Shown here: positions 44,864 through 52,138 of the stretch, piece by piece
Layout: every line of letters starts with the position of its first letter
Numbering within the stretch: position 1 is the first letter of the stretch
From: Halobacteriovoraceae bacterium
Lineage (GTDB): Bacteria > Bdellovibrionota > Bacteriovoracia > Bacteriovoracales > Bacteriovoracaceae
Assembly: GCA_002707495.1 (NCBI GenBank)
Contig: PAMZ01000022.1
Location: forward strand, 248,001-312,000
Reading direction: 5' to 3'
Length of the DNA: 64,000 bases
The notes under the pieces: generated by a model
Databases searched by the model: none
Told to the model about the DNA's origin: nothing
The model's input: only the letters and a program-made list of their open reading frames with translations
Translations under genes and position numbers: made by a program

Positions 44864-44940
44864 GGTGGGCGTAGTTCAGTTGGTAGAGCAGCAGATTGTG
44901 ATTCTGTTTGTCGTGGGTTCGAGCCCCATCGTCCACCCCA
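44864..44940 (+). tRNA. tRNA-His (GTG anticodon)
   Basis: A complete cloverleaf can be drawn: acceptor GTGGGCG/CGTCCAC, D-loop TAGTTCAGTTGGTAGA, anticodon loop TTGTGAT giving GTG, T-arm GTGGGTTCGAGCCCCAT and an encoded CCA end. The extra G at 44864 pairs with the discriminator C, the special feature of tRNA-His. Its 3' end (44921-44945) is repeated exactly at 51051-51075, so it is the integration site of the following element; the gene remains intact. Confidence 0.96.
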
Positions 44941-44945
44941 TTTTT
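44921..44945 (+). repeat. attL of the integrative element
   Basis: This 25-bp stretch, the tRNA 3' end plus five T, is identical to 51051-51075. It is the left copy of the crossover site. Confidence 0.85.
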
Positions 44946-44975
44946 TAAAGCCAGTTTAACCCACTGGCTTTTTTT
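44946..44975 (+). terminator. Terminator after tRNA-His (left junction)
   Basis: Arms AAAGCCAGT (44947-44955) and ACTGGCTTT (44963-44971) with a 7-nt loop are followed by T. Because it lies beyond attL, it is supplied by the element. Confidence 0.85.
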
Positions 44976-45083
44976 ATTTCCTAAGTTCTCAAAAACAATA
45001 ATAACAATTAATAACAAGTTAGAATTCTTACCCAAATCAGAGCCTGAAAATCTTTTCACAATATTTCAGTTTGTTTCAAAAGG

Positions 45084-45113
45084 TTGGCTGATTCTTGGCT
45101 GACCGTTGGCTGA
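45084..45113 (+). repeat. Three TTGGCTGA repeats, 11 bp apart
   Basis: Copies start at 45084, 45095 and 45106. A fourth copy is at 50802-50809 near the right end. Such sets near att sites are typical of integrase or excisionase arm-type binding sites. Confidence 0.55.
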
Positions 45114-45476
45114 CCTGTTTTTTGTCCGTCGAAATTACTAATTTGATTTACTCCATGAGTTAGAAAAACAGCGGTAGTTTACAGGTGATCTGGTATTTTT
45201 CTTTGGCGGTAAGTCACATTAACAGGGCAATAACAGCAAAATCGGTGTCTAAAGTAGAGAAAAGTAGACTGTGCTAAGCGCAAATTCATTTAATATAACT
45301 TTTTGGTTCGAGGGTATTCCACAAGAGAAAGATTAATAGACTGGTGGACTTAATTTATAGCTCTTTCATATCGTGTTGGTATTTTGAAGGAAAGTAAAAA
45401 CAGTTACTTAGGTAGGTTGATTCTAAATTTCATGTGTAATTTCTTGCAAATTCGCATGACTAGGTTAAATTAATGT
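45114..45476. other. Left-end spacer of the element
   Basis: No convincing gene is visible between the repeats and the next promoter. It is AT-rich. It may hold regulatory sites of the element. Confidence 0.4.
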
Positions 45477-45566
45477 TATAATAAAACCGAGTAATTAAAT
45501 AATCACCTCTGTATCTTTCGGGATCAGAGCGCAAGGCCTCTTAGAAATAAGGGGCCTTTGCTTTTC
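45477..45566 (+). ncRNA. Candidate small RNA in the element
   Basis: A perfect TATAAT (45477-45482) would start a transcript near 45488. A weaker hairpin (45508-45529) comes first. The RNA would end at a strong hairpin of about 13 bp (45531-45561) with a GAAA tetraloop and a T run at 45562-45565. The result is an RNA of about 75-80 nt ending 27 bp before the NYN gene. It could be a small RNA or a leader of that gene. No known family is recognised and there is no clear -35 element. Confidence 0.35.
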
Positions 45567-45592
45567 AGGGTGGAAATGTTACTAGGCATCCA

Positions 45593-46282
45593 ATGAGCAA
45601 CAATGACAAGCGTACTTTTGTATATATCGACGGCTTTAACCTTTATTATGGGTCTCTCAGGAAGAGTCCACACAAATGGTTGGATCCCCGTAAGTTATGC
45701 TGCAACCTACTTCAGTCCTACAATAAAATTGAGAACCTCTATTATTTCACCGCCAGGGTTAAAGATCGCAAGTCAGATCCAACTATAAGTACCAGGCAAG
45801 ATACATATTTTAGAGCCTTAAAAACGTTACCCAAATTAGAGATTATAGAAGGGCACTATTTGTCGCACCCTACTTATATGCAATTAGTAAATCCTCCCTT
45901 GTATAGGAAAGTAGAAATTGGATTTAAAATAGGATCCAAGTATCAATCTGTTAATAGTGTAGAAGTGATTAAAACTGAAGAAAAAGGTTCTGACGTCAAT
46001 TTATCTACTCAAATACTTTTAGACGCTTTCGATAATCGATTTGATGTTGCAGTTATCATTAGCAATGATTCTGACCTAGCGACCCCTGTTAGGTTTGTAA
46101 GAACAAGATTTAATAAGAGGGTAATAATCCTAAATCCTCATTCTTTTGATAAAAGATCTAAAGAACTTAGCCAATATGCTGCTAAGACAATAGAAATAAC
46201 TCAAGACCATATTTCGGAGTCTCAATTTCCCAACCCTATCGATACAGGTCGCCTTAAGATCTATAAGCCAAAATCTTGGTGA
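45593..46282 (+). CDS. NYN-domain (PIN-like) nuclease
   Basis: The 229-residue protein matches the NYN family: TFVYIDGFNLYYG at 9-20 (D13 and N16), EEKGSDVNLSTQILLDAF in the centre and VAVIISNDSDLATPVRFVR later, which supply the acidic cluster of PIN-like RNases. NYN proteins usually cut RNA and occur in mobile elements and defence loci. This element-borne copy may degrade RNA in competition with phages or other elements. Its ATG follows a weak site. Confidence 0.85.
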   Translation: MSNNDKRTFVYIDGFNLYYGSLRKSPHKWLDPRKLCCNLLQSYNKIENLYYFTARVKDRKSDPTISTRQDTYFRALKTLPKLEIIEGHYLSHPTYMQLVNPPLYRKVEIGFKIGSKYQSVNSVEVIKTEEKGSDVNLSTQILLDAFDNRFDVAVIISNDSDLATPVRFVRTRFNKRVIILNPHSFDKRSKELSQYAAKTIEITQDHISESQFPNPIDTGRLKIYKPKSW

Positions 46283-46378
46283 CAGAGAAGTTTCAGATAC
46301 TATCTTAAAACCCAGAACCTTAACTACAGGTAAGTTGCATATTGAAAAATACCTCTTACTCAAGTGAGTAAATTTAAG

Positions 46379-46783
46379 CTATTTGGAAGCAGGATACCTA
46401 CTCAGGATAGTTTTGACTGAGTAAGCTCCTGGAGGTTGCTGCCCTTCCTTGAAATACTGTATTACCGAAGTGTAAGCTGCCTTTCTAACAGTATTAAGAT
46501 TACCGTTATAAGTATTTAAAGATGTAGTACTATTATCTTTTTGATTTTTTTCTACAAAATAATCAAAACCGTTTTCTTTACCAATCTCGGCGCTTCTTCT
46601 GACTTGCATCTCTCTCACAAAAGATCCACGAGTGTATCCGTTACCACTGAAAGTCACTTCAAAAACATCATCAGCCAACTTCATACTGCTATATCCTCCA
46701 GAGTATCCTTCCGGTTTATAAGAAGTCGCACATGATGCAAAAACTACCAAAACAAAAAAAAGTATTGATATAACCTTCATCAT
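46379..46783 (-). CDS. CC0125/CC1285-like lipoprotein
   Basis: The 134-residue lipoprotein has a clear lipobox (FVLVVFASC, cysteine 18). The mature part, GYSGGYSSMKLADDVFEVTFSGNGYTRGSFVREMQVRRSAEIGKENGFDYFVE, matches the family of small lipoproteins with 'GGYs-xxl-ddxfxVxFxGNGyT' and a helix that ends in GFxYFV. The function of the family is not known. It is encoded opposite to the element's replication genes and overlaps the next gene by 4 bp. Confidence 0.8.
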   Translation of the reverse strand: MMKVISILFFVLVVFASCATSYKPEGYSGGYSSMKLADDVFEVTFSGNGYTRGSFVREMQVRRSAEIGKENGFDYFVEKNQKDNSTTSLNTYNGNLNTVRKAAYTSVIQYFKEGQQPPGAYSVKTILSRYPASK

Positions 46784-47049
46784 GCACTCTTGTCCTGTAG
46801 AGCATTCTGTGTTGCTGGCTTATGAAATCTTTCGACCAATTGTTGACCTACTGGACTATTCACCGAGACCAAGGCTTCACTACTGCAAGACTTACAGATC
46901 TTCTTTTTATTGACCATTCTCCAAATTGAATAGATCAACCCAGGAATAATCATGAAACACCACAAGATGATTTCAATCCAAATACTACCAGGTGTGTGCT
47001 TCTTTACTTGTCCTTTAACTCCGCAATTGGAGCAAATCATTTCACTCAT
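46780..47049 (-). CDS. Zinc-ribbon membrane protein
   Basis: From the ATG at 47049 the product has 89 residues: MICSNCGVKGQVKK forms the first zinc-binding knuckle, a membrane helix follows (IIPGLIYSIWRM, about 30-50), and a second knuckle CKSCSSEAL completes a two-pair ribbon. An earlier TTG start adds 13 residues but has no ribosome-binding site, while this ATG has AAGGAAG at a good distance. It probably senses or binds something at the inner membrane. It overlaps the lipoprotein gene by 4 bp. Confidence 0.7.
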   Translation of the reverse strand: MSEMICSNCGVKGQVKKHTPGSIWIEIILWCFMIIPGLIYSIWRMVNKKKICKSCSSEALVSVNSPVGQQLVERFHKPATQNALQDKSA

Positions 47050-47378
47050 ATTCTTCCTTTTGTTGTTATTCTGATCGGAATTCATCAAGATTACTTAACC
47101 TTATCGAAGTCTCAGGTTTAGACAGGATAGTTTATCAGCCAGAAGCTCTACGTATTCTCTAGATGGGGCAAATCCGATTCTCTTTGTATTTGGACTCAAA
47201 TTGGAAGTATTAATTAAGTTTTTCTTTAGGAATATTTTGGATACCTCTTAAATGATATAGCTTTAGCGGTTAATTGAAGGTGCAGCCAAGTACATAAACA
47301 GATTCAGCATTATTGCGTTCAATCAATGTAAACTTTTCCCATGTTCTTATCTTTTCTAGTGTTTTCAAATATTTGTAT
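47050..47378. other. Divergent spacer of the element
   Basis: About 330 bp between the divergent zinc-ribbon gene and the gene at 47379. No strong promoter or RNA is visible. A frame on the minus strand of about 32 codons (roughly 47117-47212, beginning TTG) has no good ribosome-binding site and is not called. Confidence 0.4.
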
Positions 47379-48290
47379 ATGATGACCATCTCAGACAAGA
47401 CTGAAACTGTCCCTAAGAAACTTTACCGACTATCAGAATTGCTGATTGAAGGCTTTAGTCTGCAGCAAATTTTTGATGGTGCCTCAAACCAGGATTGGGG
47501 GTTATTTGTTTACGTTGAGAAAATAGTAAAACCTATTCTCCCATGGGACACCAATCGAGACTTCGCTAGGGAAATTGACTTTTTTTTAAGAAAAAATGGA
47601 AAGAAGTTCCTTTACGATAAATTTCCCACTTTAGAGGAATTTACAGAAAAGGGAAACAGGATAGAAAGCTCGATTACTATGCTCTCAAAAAAAGTTAATA
47701 TGGTGCTGGAAATTAATCGAGATTTCTATAAGTGGATGTCTGTAGACAACGATTTTTATTTCGAGTTTAGCTGGGGAGATATAGACTCTTACTTTCGTGC
47801 AATCTATCCCTATCCTTGTCAGCCCATAGTTCGTTTCGAAAACATTTCAGGCTATCCAACCGGGAAGTTTACTCTAAATGACATTCTTGTCGGACCTGAG
47901 GTTTTAAATTTGCTCAAGCCAATTAGGACTAAGGAATCCAAGTCAGTTTCGTTGGTAAAAGAAACAGGTGAACACAAGCTTGTCCAAAACAAGCAAGATC
48001 GTGGAGGTAAGGACAGGAGTATTCAAGTCCTCGCTGCTACCATCTCACTTTTAATGGACGAAATTAATGGTGATCTAGATTCAGAGCTCTCAAAAAAGCT
48101 TGTTAAGCCAAATAGAAAGCTCAATATTACTGCCATCTCTAAGTTTCTCGAGGATCGGTCGCAACACTATTTTGACGTCGTTGATGAAGGCAATAAAAAT
48201 TTTTCTGAATCAGCTATCAATAAACATCTCTCAGAGAACTTATCTAAATATCTAGTTTTACTTGAAAGAAGAAATAATAAATTGAATTAG
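47379..48290 (+). CDS. Element protein of unknown function (possible replication or regulation role)
   Basis: From the ATG at 47379 the product has 303 residues. The N-terminal YRLSELLIEGFSLQQIFDGASNQ resembles the helix-turn-helix opening of many plasmid and phage proteins. The C-terminus, with KDRSIQVLAATISLLMDEINGDLDSELSKKLVKPNRKLNITAISKFLEDRSQHYFDVV, is an arrangement seen in DNA-binding proteins of small integrative elements. I cannot name a family. A TTG start 66 bp upstream was rejected because it has no ribosome-binding site. It precedes the replication-initiator-like gene by 67 bp. Confidence 0.6.
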   Translation: MMTISDKTETVPKKLYRLSELLIEGFSLQQIFDGASNQDWGLFVYVEKIVKPILPWDTNRDFAREIDFFLRKNGKKFLYDKFPTLEEFTEKGNRIESSITMLSKKVNMVLEINRDFYKWMSVDNDFYFEFSWGDIDSYFRAIYPYPCQPIVRFENISGYPTGKFTLNDILVGPEVLNLLKPIRTKESKSVSLVKETGEHKLVQNKQDRGGKDRSIQVLAATISLLMDEINGDLDSELSKKLVKPNRKLNITAISKFLEDRSQHYFDVVDEGNKNFSESAINKHLSENLSKYLVLLERRNNKLN

Positions 48291-48301
48291 AACTATTTCC
48301 G

Positions 48302-48353
48302 AGAAATAACCTTATTTCTAAAATAATTTAGGCCATACCTCCTGATCAGGAGG
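48302..48353 (+). promoter_or_regulatory. Two palindromes before the replication-initiator gene
   Basis: The first is AGAAATAA-CC-TTATTTCT (48302-48319). The second is a perfect 16-bp palindrome (48338-48353) with no spacer, whose 3' arm includes the GGAGG ribosome-binding site of the gene starting at 48358. The second hairpin could hide the ribosome-binding site or act as an origin element. Confidence 0.65.
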
Positions 48354-48357
48354 CATC

Positions 48358-49275
48358 ATGAATCGCTCAACTATATTAAGTTCAAAACTAACGTCACAAA
48401 ACTATATCAATGCCACGGCGGCTGGTTTCATTGATAAGATTGAATTAAGGGCTATTGACCTCGAAATCAACAAAAATGATCTAATAGAAAACCTAAAGAG
48501 TATTGGAGTGCTATTCGAGGACGCACGATTCAAAAATGGTGGTTACATGATCAAAATTAAGTCTCTCAATGGTACTGATACTTTCTGCCAATACAACCAC
48601 AAGACCAACATGATCCACAAGATCATACTAAATCCAAGTTGCTACTCGAGTTATTACGAGTTTTCTGACGACATTCTCACTCTACTTGGTAACGTGCAAG
48701 ATATTGAGTGCTTGGCTATATCTCGACTGGATAGGACTGTAGAAGTCTCTTTAGTCTTTTCGTCTGTATCCAGAGGATTAAATGTTAAACATAAAAGAAG
48801 TAAAATTGCTTATGAGTTTGGAAGTGGTCCTTTGACTGGGTTAAGCTTTGGAAAGCTTCCATCTGTGGTCAAACTTTATGATAAAACACTTAAAGCAAAT
48901 CTTGATTTTCCAAATACCAGGCTAGAAGTCGCTCAAACTTCACAAAAGTTACAAGATATAACCCTGGCTAAGCTTAAGTCTTTGTGGAGTGATCAAAATT
49001 TTTATGACCCTACATTTGATCATATCTCTTTTAACGATATCTCTCTTACCAAACCTCTTAAACGAAATGACGAGAAAAAGCTCAGAGAGCTTGAGGTCTT
49101 ATTTAGTTACTTCCCGTACAGAATCATTCAAGGAAGGCTAAATTCAGGAAGAAACTTTTCAAGAGACTACCAAAGATTAATTAAGTTCACTCCCTGGGAC
49201 CTACAGCCTTCAACAATATTCAACATTGGGATGAGAAAATTTTTCAACTCAGATGAGCCAGGAGCGGAACTATGA
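48358..49275 (+). CDS. Replication-initiation-like protein (Rep_trans-type pattern)
   Basis: The 305-residue product follows the layout of phage and element replication initiators: ISRLDRTVEVSLVF (like ITRIDLAVD), GLSFGKLPSVVKLYDKTLK (like xLYFGxxxxxxRIYDK) and TRLEVAQTSQK (like RLEVxLK). This matches the rolling-circle initiator group used by filamentous phages and related elements. I cannot point to the catalytic tyrosine with confidence. A palindrome covers its ribosome-binding site, and it overlaps the HTH gene by 4 bp. The pairing with an integrase suggests an element that can replicate after excision. Confidence 0.6.
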   Translation: MNRSTILSSKLTSQNYINATAAGFIDKIELRAIDLEINKNDLIENLKSIGVLFEDARFKNGGYMIKIKSLNGTDTFCQYNHKTNMIHKIILNPSCYSSYYEFSDDILTLLGNVQDIECLAISRLDRTVEVSLVFSSVSRGLNVKHKRSKIAYEFGSGPLTGLSFGKLPSVVKLYDKTLKANLDFPNTRLEVAQTSQKLQDITLAKLKSLWSDQNFYDPTFDHISFNDISLTKPLKRNDEKKLRELEVLFSYFPYRIIQGRLNSGRNFSRDYQRLIKFTPWDLQPSTIFNIGMRKFFNSDEPGAEL

Positions 49276-49487
49276 GAAAAAAACAAGCGCTCTTTGACAA
49301 TCGAATATGGATGACTACACAGGAAGCCGCTGAATATTTGCGCCTAACCGAGAATGCCTTTCGAATCTATGCTTCAAGGTACAAGCTTAGAAGGTACACT
49401 CTGGGTAAACGCGCTGTAAGATATAAGGCTTCTGATTTGGATAGACTTCTAACTCCACAAAAAGGAGTCAATGATGGCTATTACTAA
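49272..49487 (+). CDS. Excisionase-like HTH protein
   Basis: The 71-residue protein contains a MerR/HTH_17-type domain (IWMTTQEAAEYLRLTENAFRIYASRYKL...) in the usual form of small excisionases or directionality factors. It overlaps the upstream initiator by 4 bp and the integrase start by 14 to 17 bp. This position favours a role in controlling excision of the element. Confidence 0.8.
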   Translation: MRKKQALFDNRIWMTTQEAAEYLRLTENAFRIYASRYKLRRYTLGKRAVRYKASDLDRLLTPQKGVNDGYY

Positions 49488-50619
49488 GAAAAAAGACAAA
49501 AACAATAAAACCTATTATCTGGTCCGAGTTCAGGCTAGGTCCAGGCTTCAAAAACACGTAAGAGTTCAGAAGCAGTCTAAGCTTTTGGGTAAAGATGCTA
49601 CGGAGAGAAAAGCTCTTAAAAGAGAAAAAGAGCTAATGTACATGTGCCTCGAAGAAGTTCGACGAAAGGAAGGTGCAGATCTTAAGTTCAGAGAATTAAT
49701 TGATCTTTGGTACAACAATAGACTACGGGAAAAGATAGTAACTAGAGAAACCGCTATGGATTACCATAGGGCCTTAGAAAAATGGTGTTATTCGATCTTA
49801 GACCAACCCTGTAACTCAATTACCCCCTCAGATGTGAAAAGCATTCTTGGGTGGCAAAAGGATGAGGGAATCTCAAGAGGGTTCAGGCGAAAGTTTAAAT
49901 CAATGATAAACAACGTTTTTAACTGGGGAATTCAAGAGGGATACTTACAATCAACTAAGATCTCTCCCGCGATCGGAATCCAATTGGAAAGAAAAGAAGA
50001 ATCTAAACCTGAAATCCTAACCTTAGAGCAAACTAGAAAGTTTCTAACCGCAGCTAAGACTATCGCTCATCCATGGTATCCGGTATGGGCAATGGCTGTT
50101 TTAACAGGCGCTAGAAATGGAGAACTCTATGCTCTCCAAAAAGAGGATGTGGATTTAGAGAATAACAGGCTTTTTATTTCCAGGTCCTATAACAATCGAA
50201 GACGTGAGATAAAGTCTACAAAAGGAGGTTACTATCGCTCAGTTCCAATCAACCAGGAGCTTAAGAGCATTATCCTAGAACTATTGGCGACAAATTTAGA
50301 CTCTGACTTTCTCCTCCCTAGACTACCAGGTTGGAACAAAGGAAATCAGGCTAAAACCTTACGTACATTTCTAATTAGCACTGGACTTCCAAGCGTTAAG
50401 TTTCACACTTTGAGAGCTTGCTTCGCTACCCTTCTACTTCAACAGGGTAAAGCCCCTGCTGTCATAATGAAGATCTGTGGCTGGCAGGACTTAAAGACAA
50501 TGGAAAGGTATATCAGACTCGCTGGAGTTGATGAGGCGGGAGCTACAGACTCTCTAAGCGTCTTACCCGACAAGTCTCTAGGTTCAGATTTCTGCCTGGC
50601 TTTTCCAAGCCAACGTTAA
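49474..50619 (+). CDS. int: Tyrosine recombinase integrase of the element
   Basis: From the second ATG (49474) the integrase has 381 residues. The arm-binding N-terminus is basic, the core-binding domain lies at about 60-170, and the catalytic domain holds all the required residues: R in TGARNGELYA, K in STKGGYYRSVP, HTLRACFATLL (histidine and arginine), the W of ICGWQDLKTMERYIRL and the nucleophilic tyrosine in ERYIR. The first ATG (49471) is too close to the AAAGGAG site; the second is well placed. It lies 430 bp from attR, as expected for a tRNA-targeted integrase. Confidence 0.93.
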   Translation: MAITKKKDKNNKTYYLVRVQARSRLQKHVRVQKQSKLLGKDATERKALKREKELMYMCLEEVRRKEGADLKFRELIDLWYNNRLREKIVTRETAMDYHRALEKWCYSILDQPCNSITPSDVKSILGWQKDEGISRGFRRKFKSMINNVFNWGIQEGYLQSTKISPAIGIQLERKEESKPEILTLEQTRKFLTAAKTIAHPWYPVWAMAVLTGARNGELYALQKEDVDLENNRLFISRSYNNRRREIKSTKGGYYRSVPINQELKSIILELLATNLDSDFLLPRLPGWNKGNQAKTLRTFLISTGLPSVKFHTLRACFATLLLQQGKAPAVIMKICGWQDLKTMERYIRLAGVDEAGATDSLSVLPDKSLGSDFCLAFPSQR

Positions 50620-50861
50620 CAAAAAGCAAGAAATCATGGTGAATATGGATAGATTACGATTTCAATGGGGTTTCTTTCTCAACTCATCGCGAGAATTTAC
50701 CGTAAAAACCGTTGAGATGCTCATAGAACCTGTCAAAACTTAACATTCAGGAAGATAAAAATCTTGAAAAGGTGTCCTTTTGTTAACATTTTTGACGAGG
50801 TTTGGCTGAGGTCAGTCTTAAGTTTACTTCAAAGCTTTAAAATTATGGGGAAATCAGAGAA
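50620..50861. other. Integrase-attR spacer, first part
   Basis: No gene is seen. The TTGGCTGA copy at 50802-50809 (see arm-site repeats) is here, flanked by GAGGT...GGTCAG. The rest is AT-rich. Confidence 0.45.
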
Positions 50862-50924
50862 CACCCCATTTAAAAAACCTCTTAAGGTATGAGCGAAAGC
50901 GAATATTTTAAGAGGTTTTTTATT
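50862..50924 (+). terminator. Att-like core remnant and strong hairpin
   Basis: CACCCCATTT (50862-50871) equals the centre of the tRNA/att repeat. It is followed by a terminator-like hairpin (about 14 bp, AAAAAACCTCTTAA with TTAAGAGGTTTTTT, 50873-50924). The layout repeats that after both true att copies, so it may be a remnant of an earlier integration. Confidence 0.55.
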
Positions 50925-51050
50925 TGGTGCGGATTGAGTCGGGGCGAGAACCGAGTGAGCGCGCCATCAGGCGAAGAGCTCGACGTGAAGTCGAGCGCCA
51001 GCGAACGAGGAGGCGAAAAACGAATGAGCTGGATGCGAATTCGTTTTGAG
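50925..51050. other. GC-rich structured segment next to attR
   Basis: This 126-bp stretch is far richer in G and C than its neighbours. It contains a 7-bp hairpin GCTCGAC-GTGAA-GTCGAGC (about 50978-50996), a pair AAACGAAT/ATTCGTTT (about 51018-51046) and shorter inverted words. No gene is convincing on either strand. It might be foreign DNA from a nested insertion or an RNA element. Confidence 0.4.
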
Positions 51051-51075
51051 GAGCCCCATCGTCCACCCCATTTTT
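51051..51075 (+). repeat. attR of the integrative element
   Basis: The 25-bp sequence is identical to attL at 44921-44945. The tRNA is not reconstituted here because upstream bases differ, so this is the displaced copy of its 3' end. Confidence 0.88.
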
Positions 51076-51111
51076 AAAAAGCCTTATCAATGGATAAGGC
51101 TTTTTTTTTGC
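51076..51111 (+). terminator. Terminator just after attR
   Basis: Arms AAAAAGCCTTA and TAAGGCTTTTT around an 8-nt loop are followed by further T. It was probably the original tRNA-His terminator before integration. Confidence 0.85.
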
Positions 51112-51304
51112 TAACTTTTTAAAATTATTCACACGAAGATTCTAGTACTTAGGTCATTTTTATTTCGCCAACATTACAGGAGATTACAGTAAATTAATCG
51201 TCGTGCTGCCAAAGTGTGACCGAAATGTGACCCTGTTTTTCACGTCGGTCCTAGGGGACGTCGTGACTCGACCACACTATTTGATTCGAAATGAGCACCA
51301 AACT

Positions 51305-51385
51305 CCCATTCAAGGATGACTTTTATCCCACTCAAGGGAAAGTCATCTTTGTAATGGGAAAGATCGTTTAACGCAAGCGATCTTT
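51305..51385 (+). promoter_or_regulatory. Strongly structured leader before the HTH gene
   Basis: A composite hairpin has outer arms CCCATT/AATGGG (51305-51310 with 51353-51358), inner 9-bp arms GATGACTTT/AAAGTCATC (51315-51323 with 51339-51347) and CCC/GGG at the tip. A second 8-bp hairpin AAAGATCG/CGATCTTT (51359-51366 with 51378-51385) follows directly and ends 16 bp before the ATG. No known RNA family is recognised. Confidence 0.65.
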
Positions 51386-51401
51386 AACCGAAGGTGAACG
51401 T

Positions 51402-51689
51402 ATGGAATTAAAAAGCATTTTAAAGGCCCTTCTTAAAGAAGAAGGCATAAGCATTTCTCAACTCGCTAAACGAACTAAGGTGCCCGTTCAAACTCTCCAC
51501 AATTGGTTAAGTGGAGTTGAACCTAGAAGTCTTAAACAAGTTCGCAAAGTCTCAGATTATTTTGAAGTCTCACTCGACTATCTATGTTTTGGAGTGCGTC
51601 GAGAAAATCAAAGTGATGATATTGAAAGTTACACAGAAGAGTTCAACGCAGGAGTGTTTGAAGTGGTCTTAAGAAGGGTTAAGAAATGA
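51402..51689 (+). CDS. XRE-type HTH protein
   Basis: The 95-residue protein has an N-terminal Cro/C1-like DNA-binding domain: LLKEEGISISQLAKRTKVPVQTLHNWLSGVEPRSLKQVRKVSDYFEVSLDYLCFG. Short regulators of this kind sit at the edge of phages, islands and toxin-antitoxin loci. It overlaps the zinc-ribbon gene by 4 bp, forming a pair, and lies under a structured leader immediately beside attR. Confidence 0.85.
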   Translation: MELKSILKALLKEEGISISQLAKRTKVPVQTLHNWLSGVEPRSLKQVRKVSDYFEVSLDYLCFGVRRENQSDDIESYTEEFNAGVFEVVLRRVKK

Positions 51690-52108
51690 GTCTTAAAAAA
51701 TGTCCCTTCTGCTCAGAAGAAATTCAAGCTGATGCTAAAAAATGTAAACATTGCCATGAATACCTCTACTCTCCAAGTAAAACCGAAATAGAGCTTACTA
51801 TCCCGAAACAATATTATGGCCTAAGAACACTAGGTGCATTTGGCGGATCTATAATGGTTATTTCTGGAATAGTAATGTGTTTTTCAATTATTGGAATACT
51901 TCCTGGTCTTGGTCTAATCGCTATTGGAATCACTACAACATGTTACTCCGCTGGAGTGAGAACTGTTGTTTGCTCTAACTGCTCAAGAGAAAATAAAGTC
52001 ATTGCCCCTCTTCCACTTATTCATTCAAAAGATGAACATAAAACAAGTGTGAAATGTAAAAGATGCAAGGAGCTTATATACATTAAGTGGGCTTCAATAC
52101 AAAATTAA
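51686..52108 (+). CDS. Membrane protein with two zinc ribbons
   Basis: The 140-residue product has an N-terminal zinc ribbon (KKCPFCSEEIQADAKKCKHCHEYLY), one or two membrane helices (about 48-85) and a second pair of knuckles near the C-terminus (CSNCSRENKVI and CKRCKELIYIKW). No name can be given. Overlap of 4 bp with the XRE gene suggests co-expression; a zinc-ribbon/membrane protein with its own repressor could be a small defence or stress module. Confidence 0.75.
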   Translation: MSLKKCPFCSEEIQADAKKCKHCHEYLYSPSKTEIELTIPKQYYGLRTLGAFGGSIMVISGIVMCFSIIGILPGLGLIAIGITTTCYSAGVRTVVCSNCSRENKVIAPLPLIHSKDEHKTSVKCKRCKELIYIKWASIQN

Positions 52109-52138
52109 TAGTATAAACGTCATTGACGCTTTACCCAT

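Larger units (their letters stand above)
44941..51070. mobile_element. tRNA-His integrative element, about 6.1 kb
   Basis: The element is bounded by a perfect 25-bp direct repeat at the tRNA-His 3' end. From the left it holds integrase-arm-like repeats, a candidate small RNA, a NYN nuclease, a lipoprotein and zinc-ribbon membrane protein (minus strand), a protein of unknown role, a replication-initiator-like protein, an excisionase-like HTH protein and a tyrosine integrase next to the right end. Its size and gene order resemble small integrative elements or phage satellites; no conjugation or capsid gene is seen. Exact ends cannot be fixed within the repeat. Confidence 0.88.

Noticed and set aside
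44823..45059. Minus-strand open frame of 78 codons over tRNA-His
   Set aside because: It is the antisense of the tRNA, a well-known false gene in annotations; it has no ribosome-binding site.
50889..51132. Open frames on both strands in the GC-rich patch near attR
   Set aside because: They overlap each other and attR, have no proper start sites and arise from the biased base composition.
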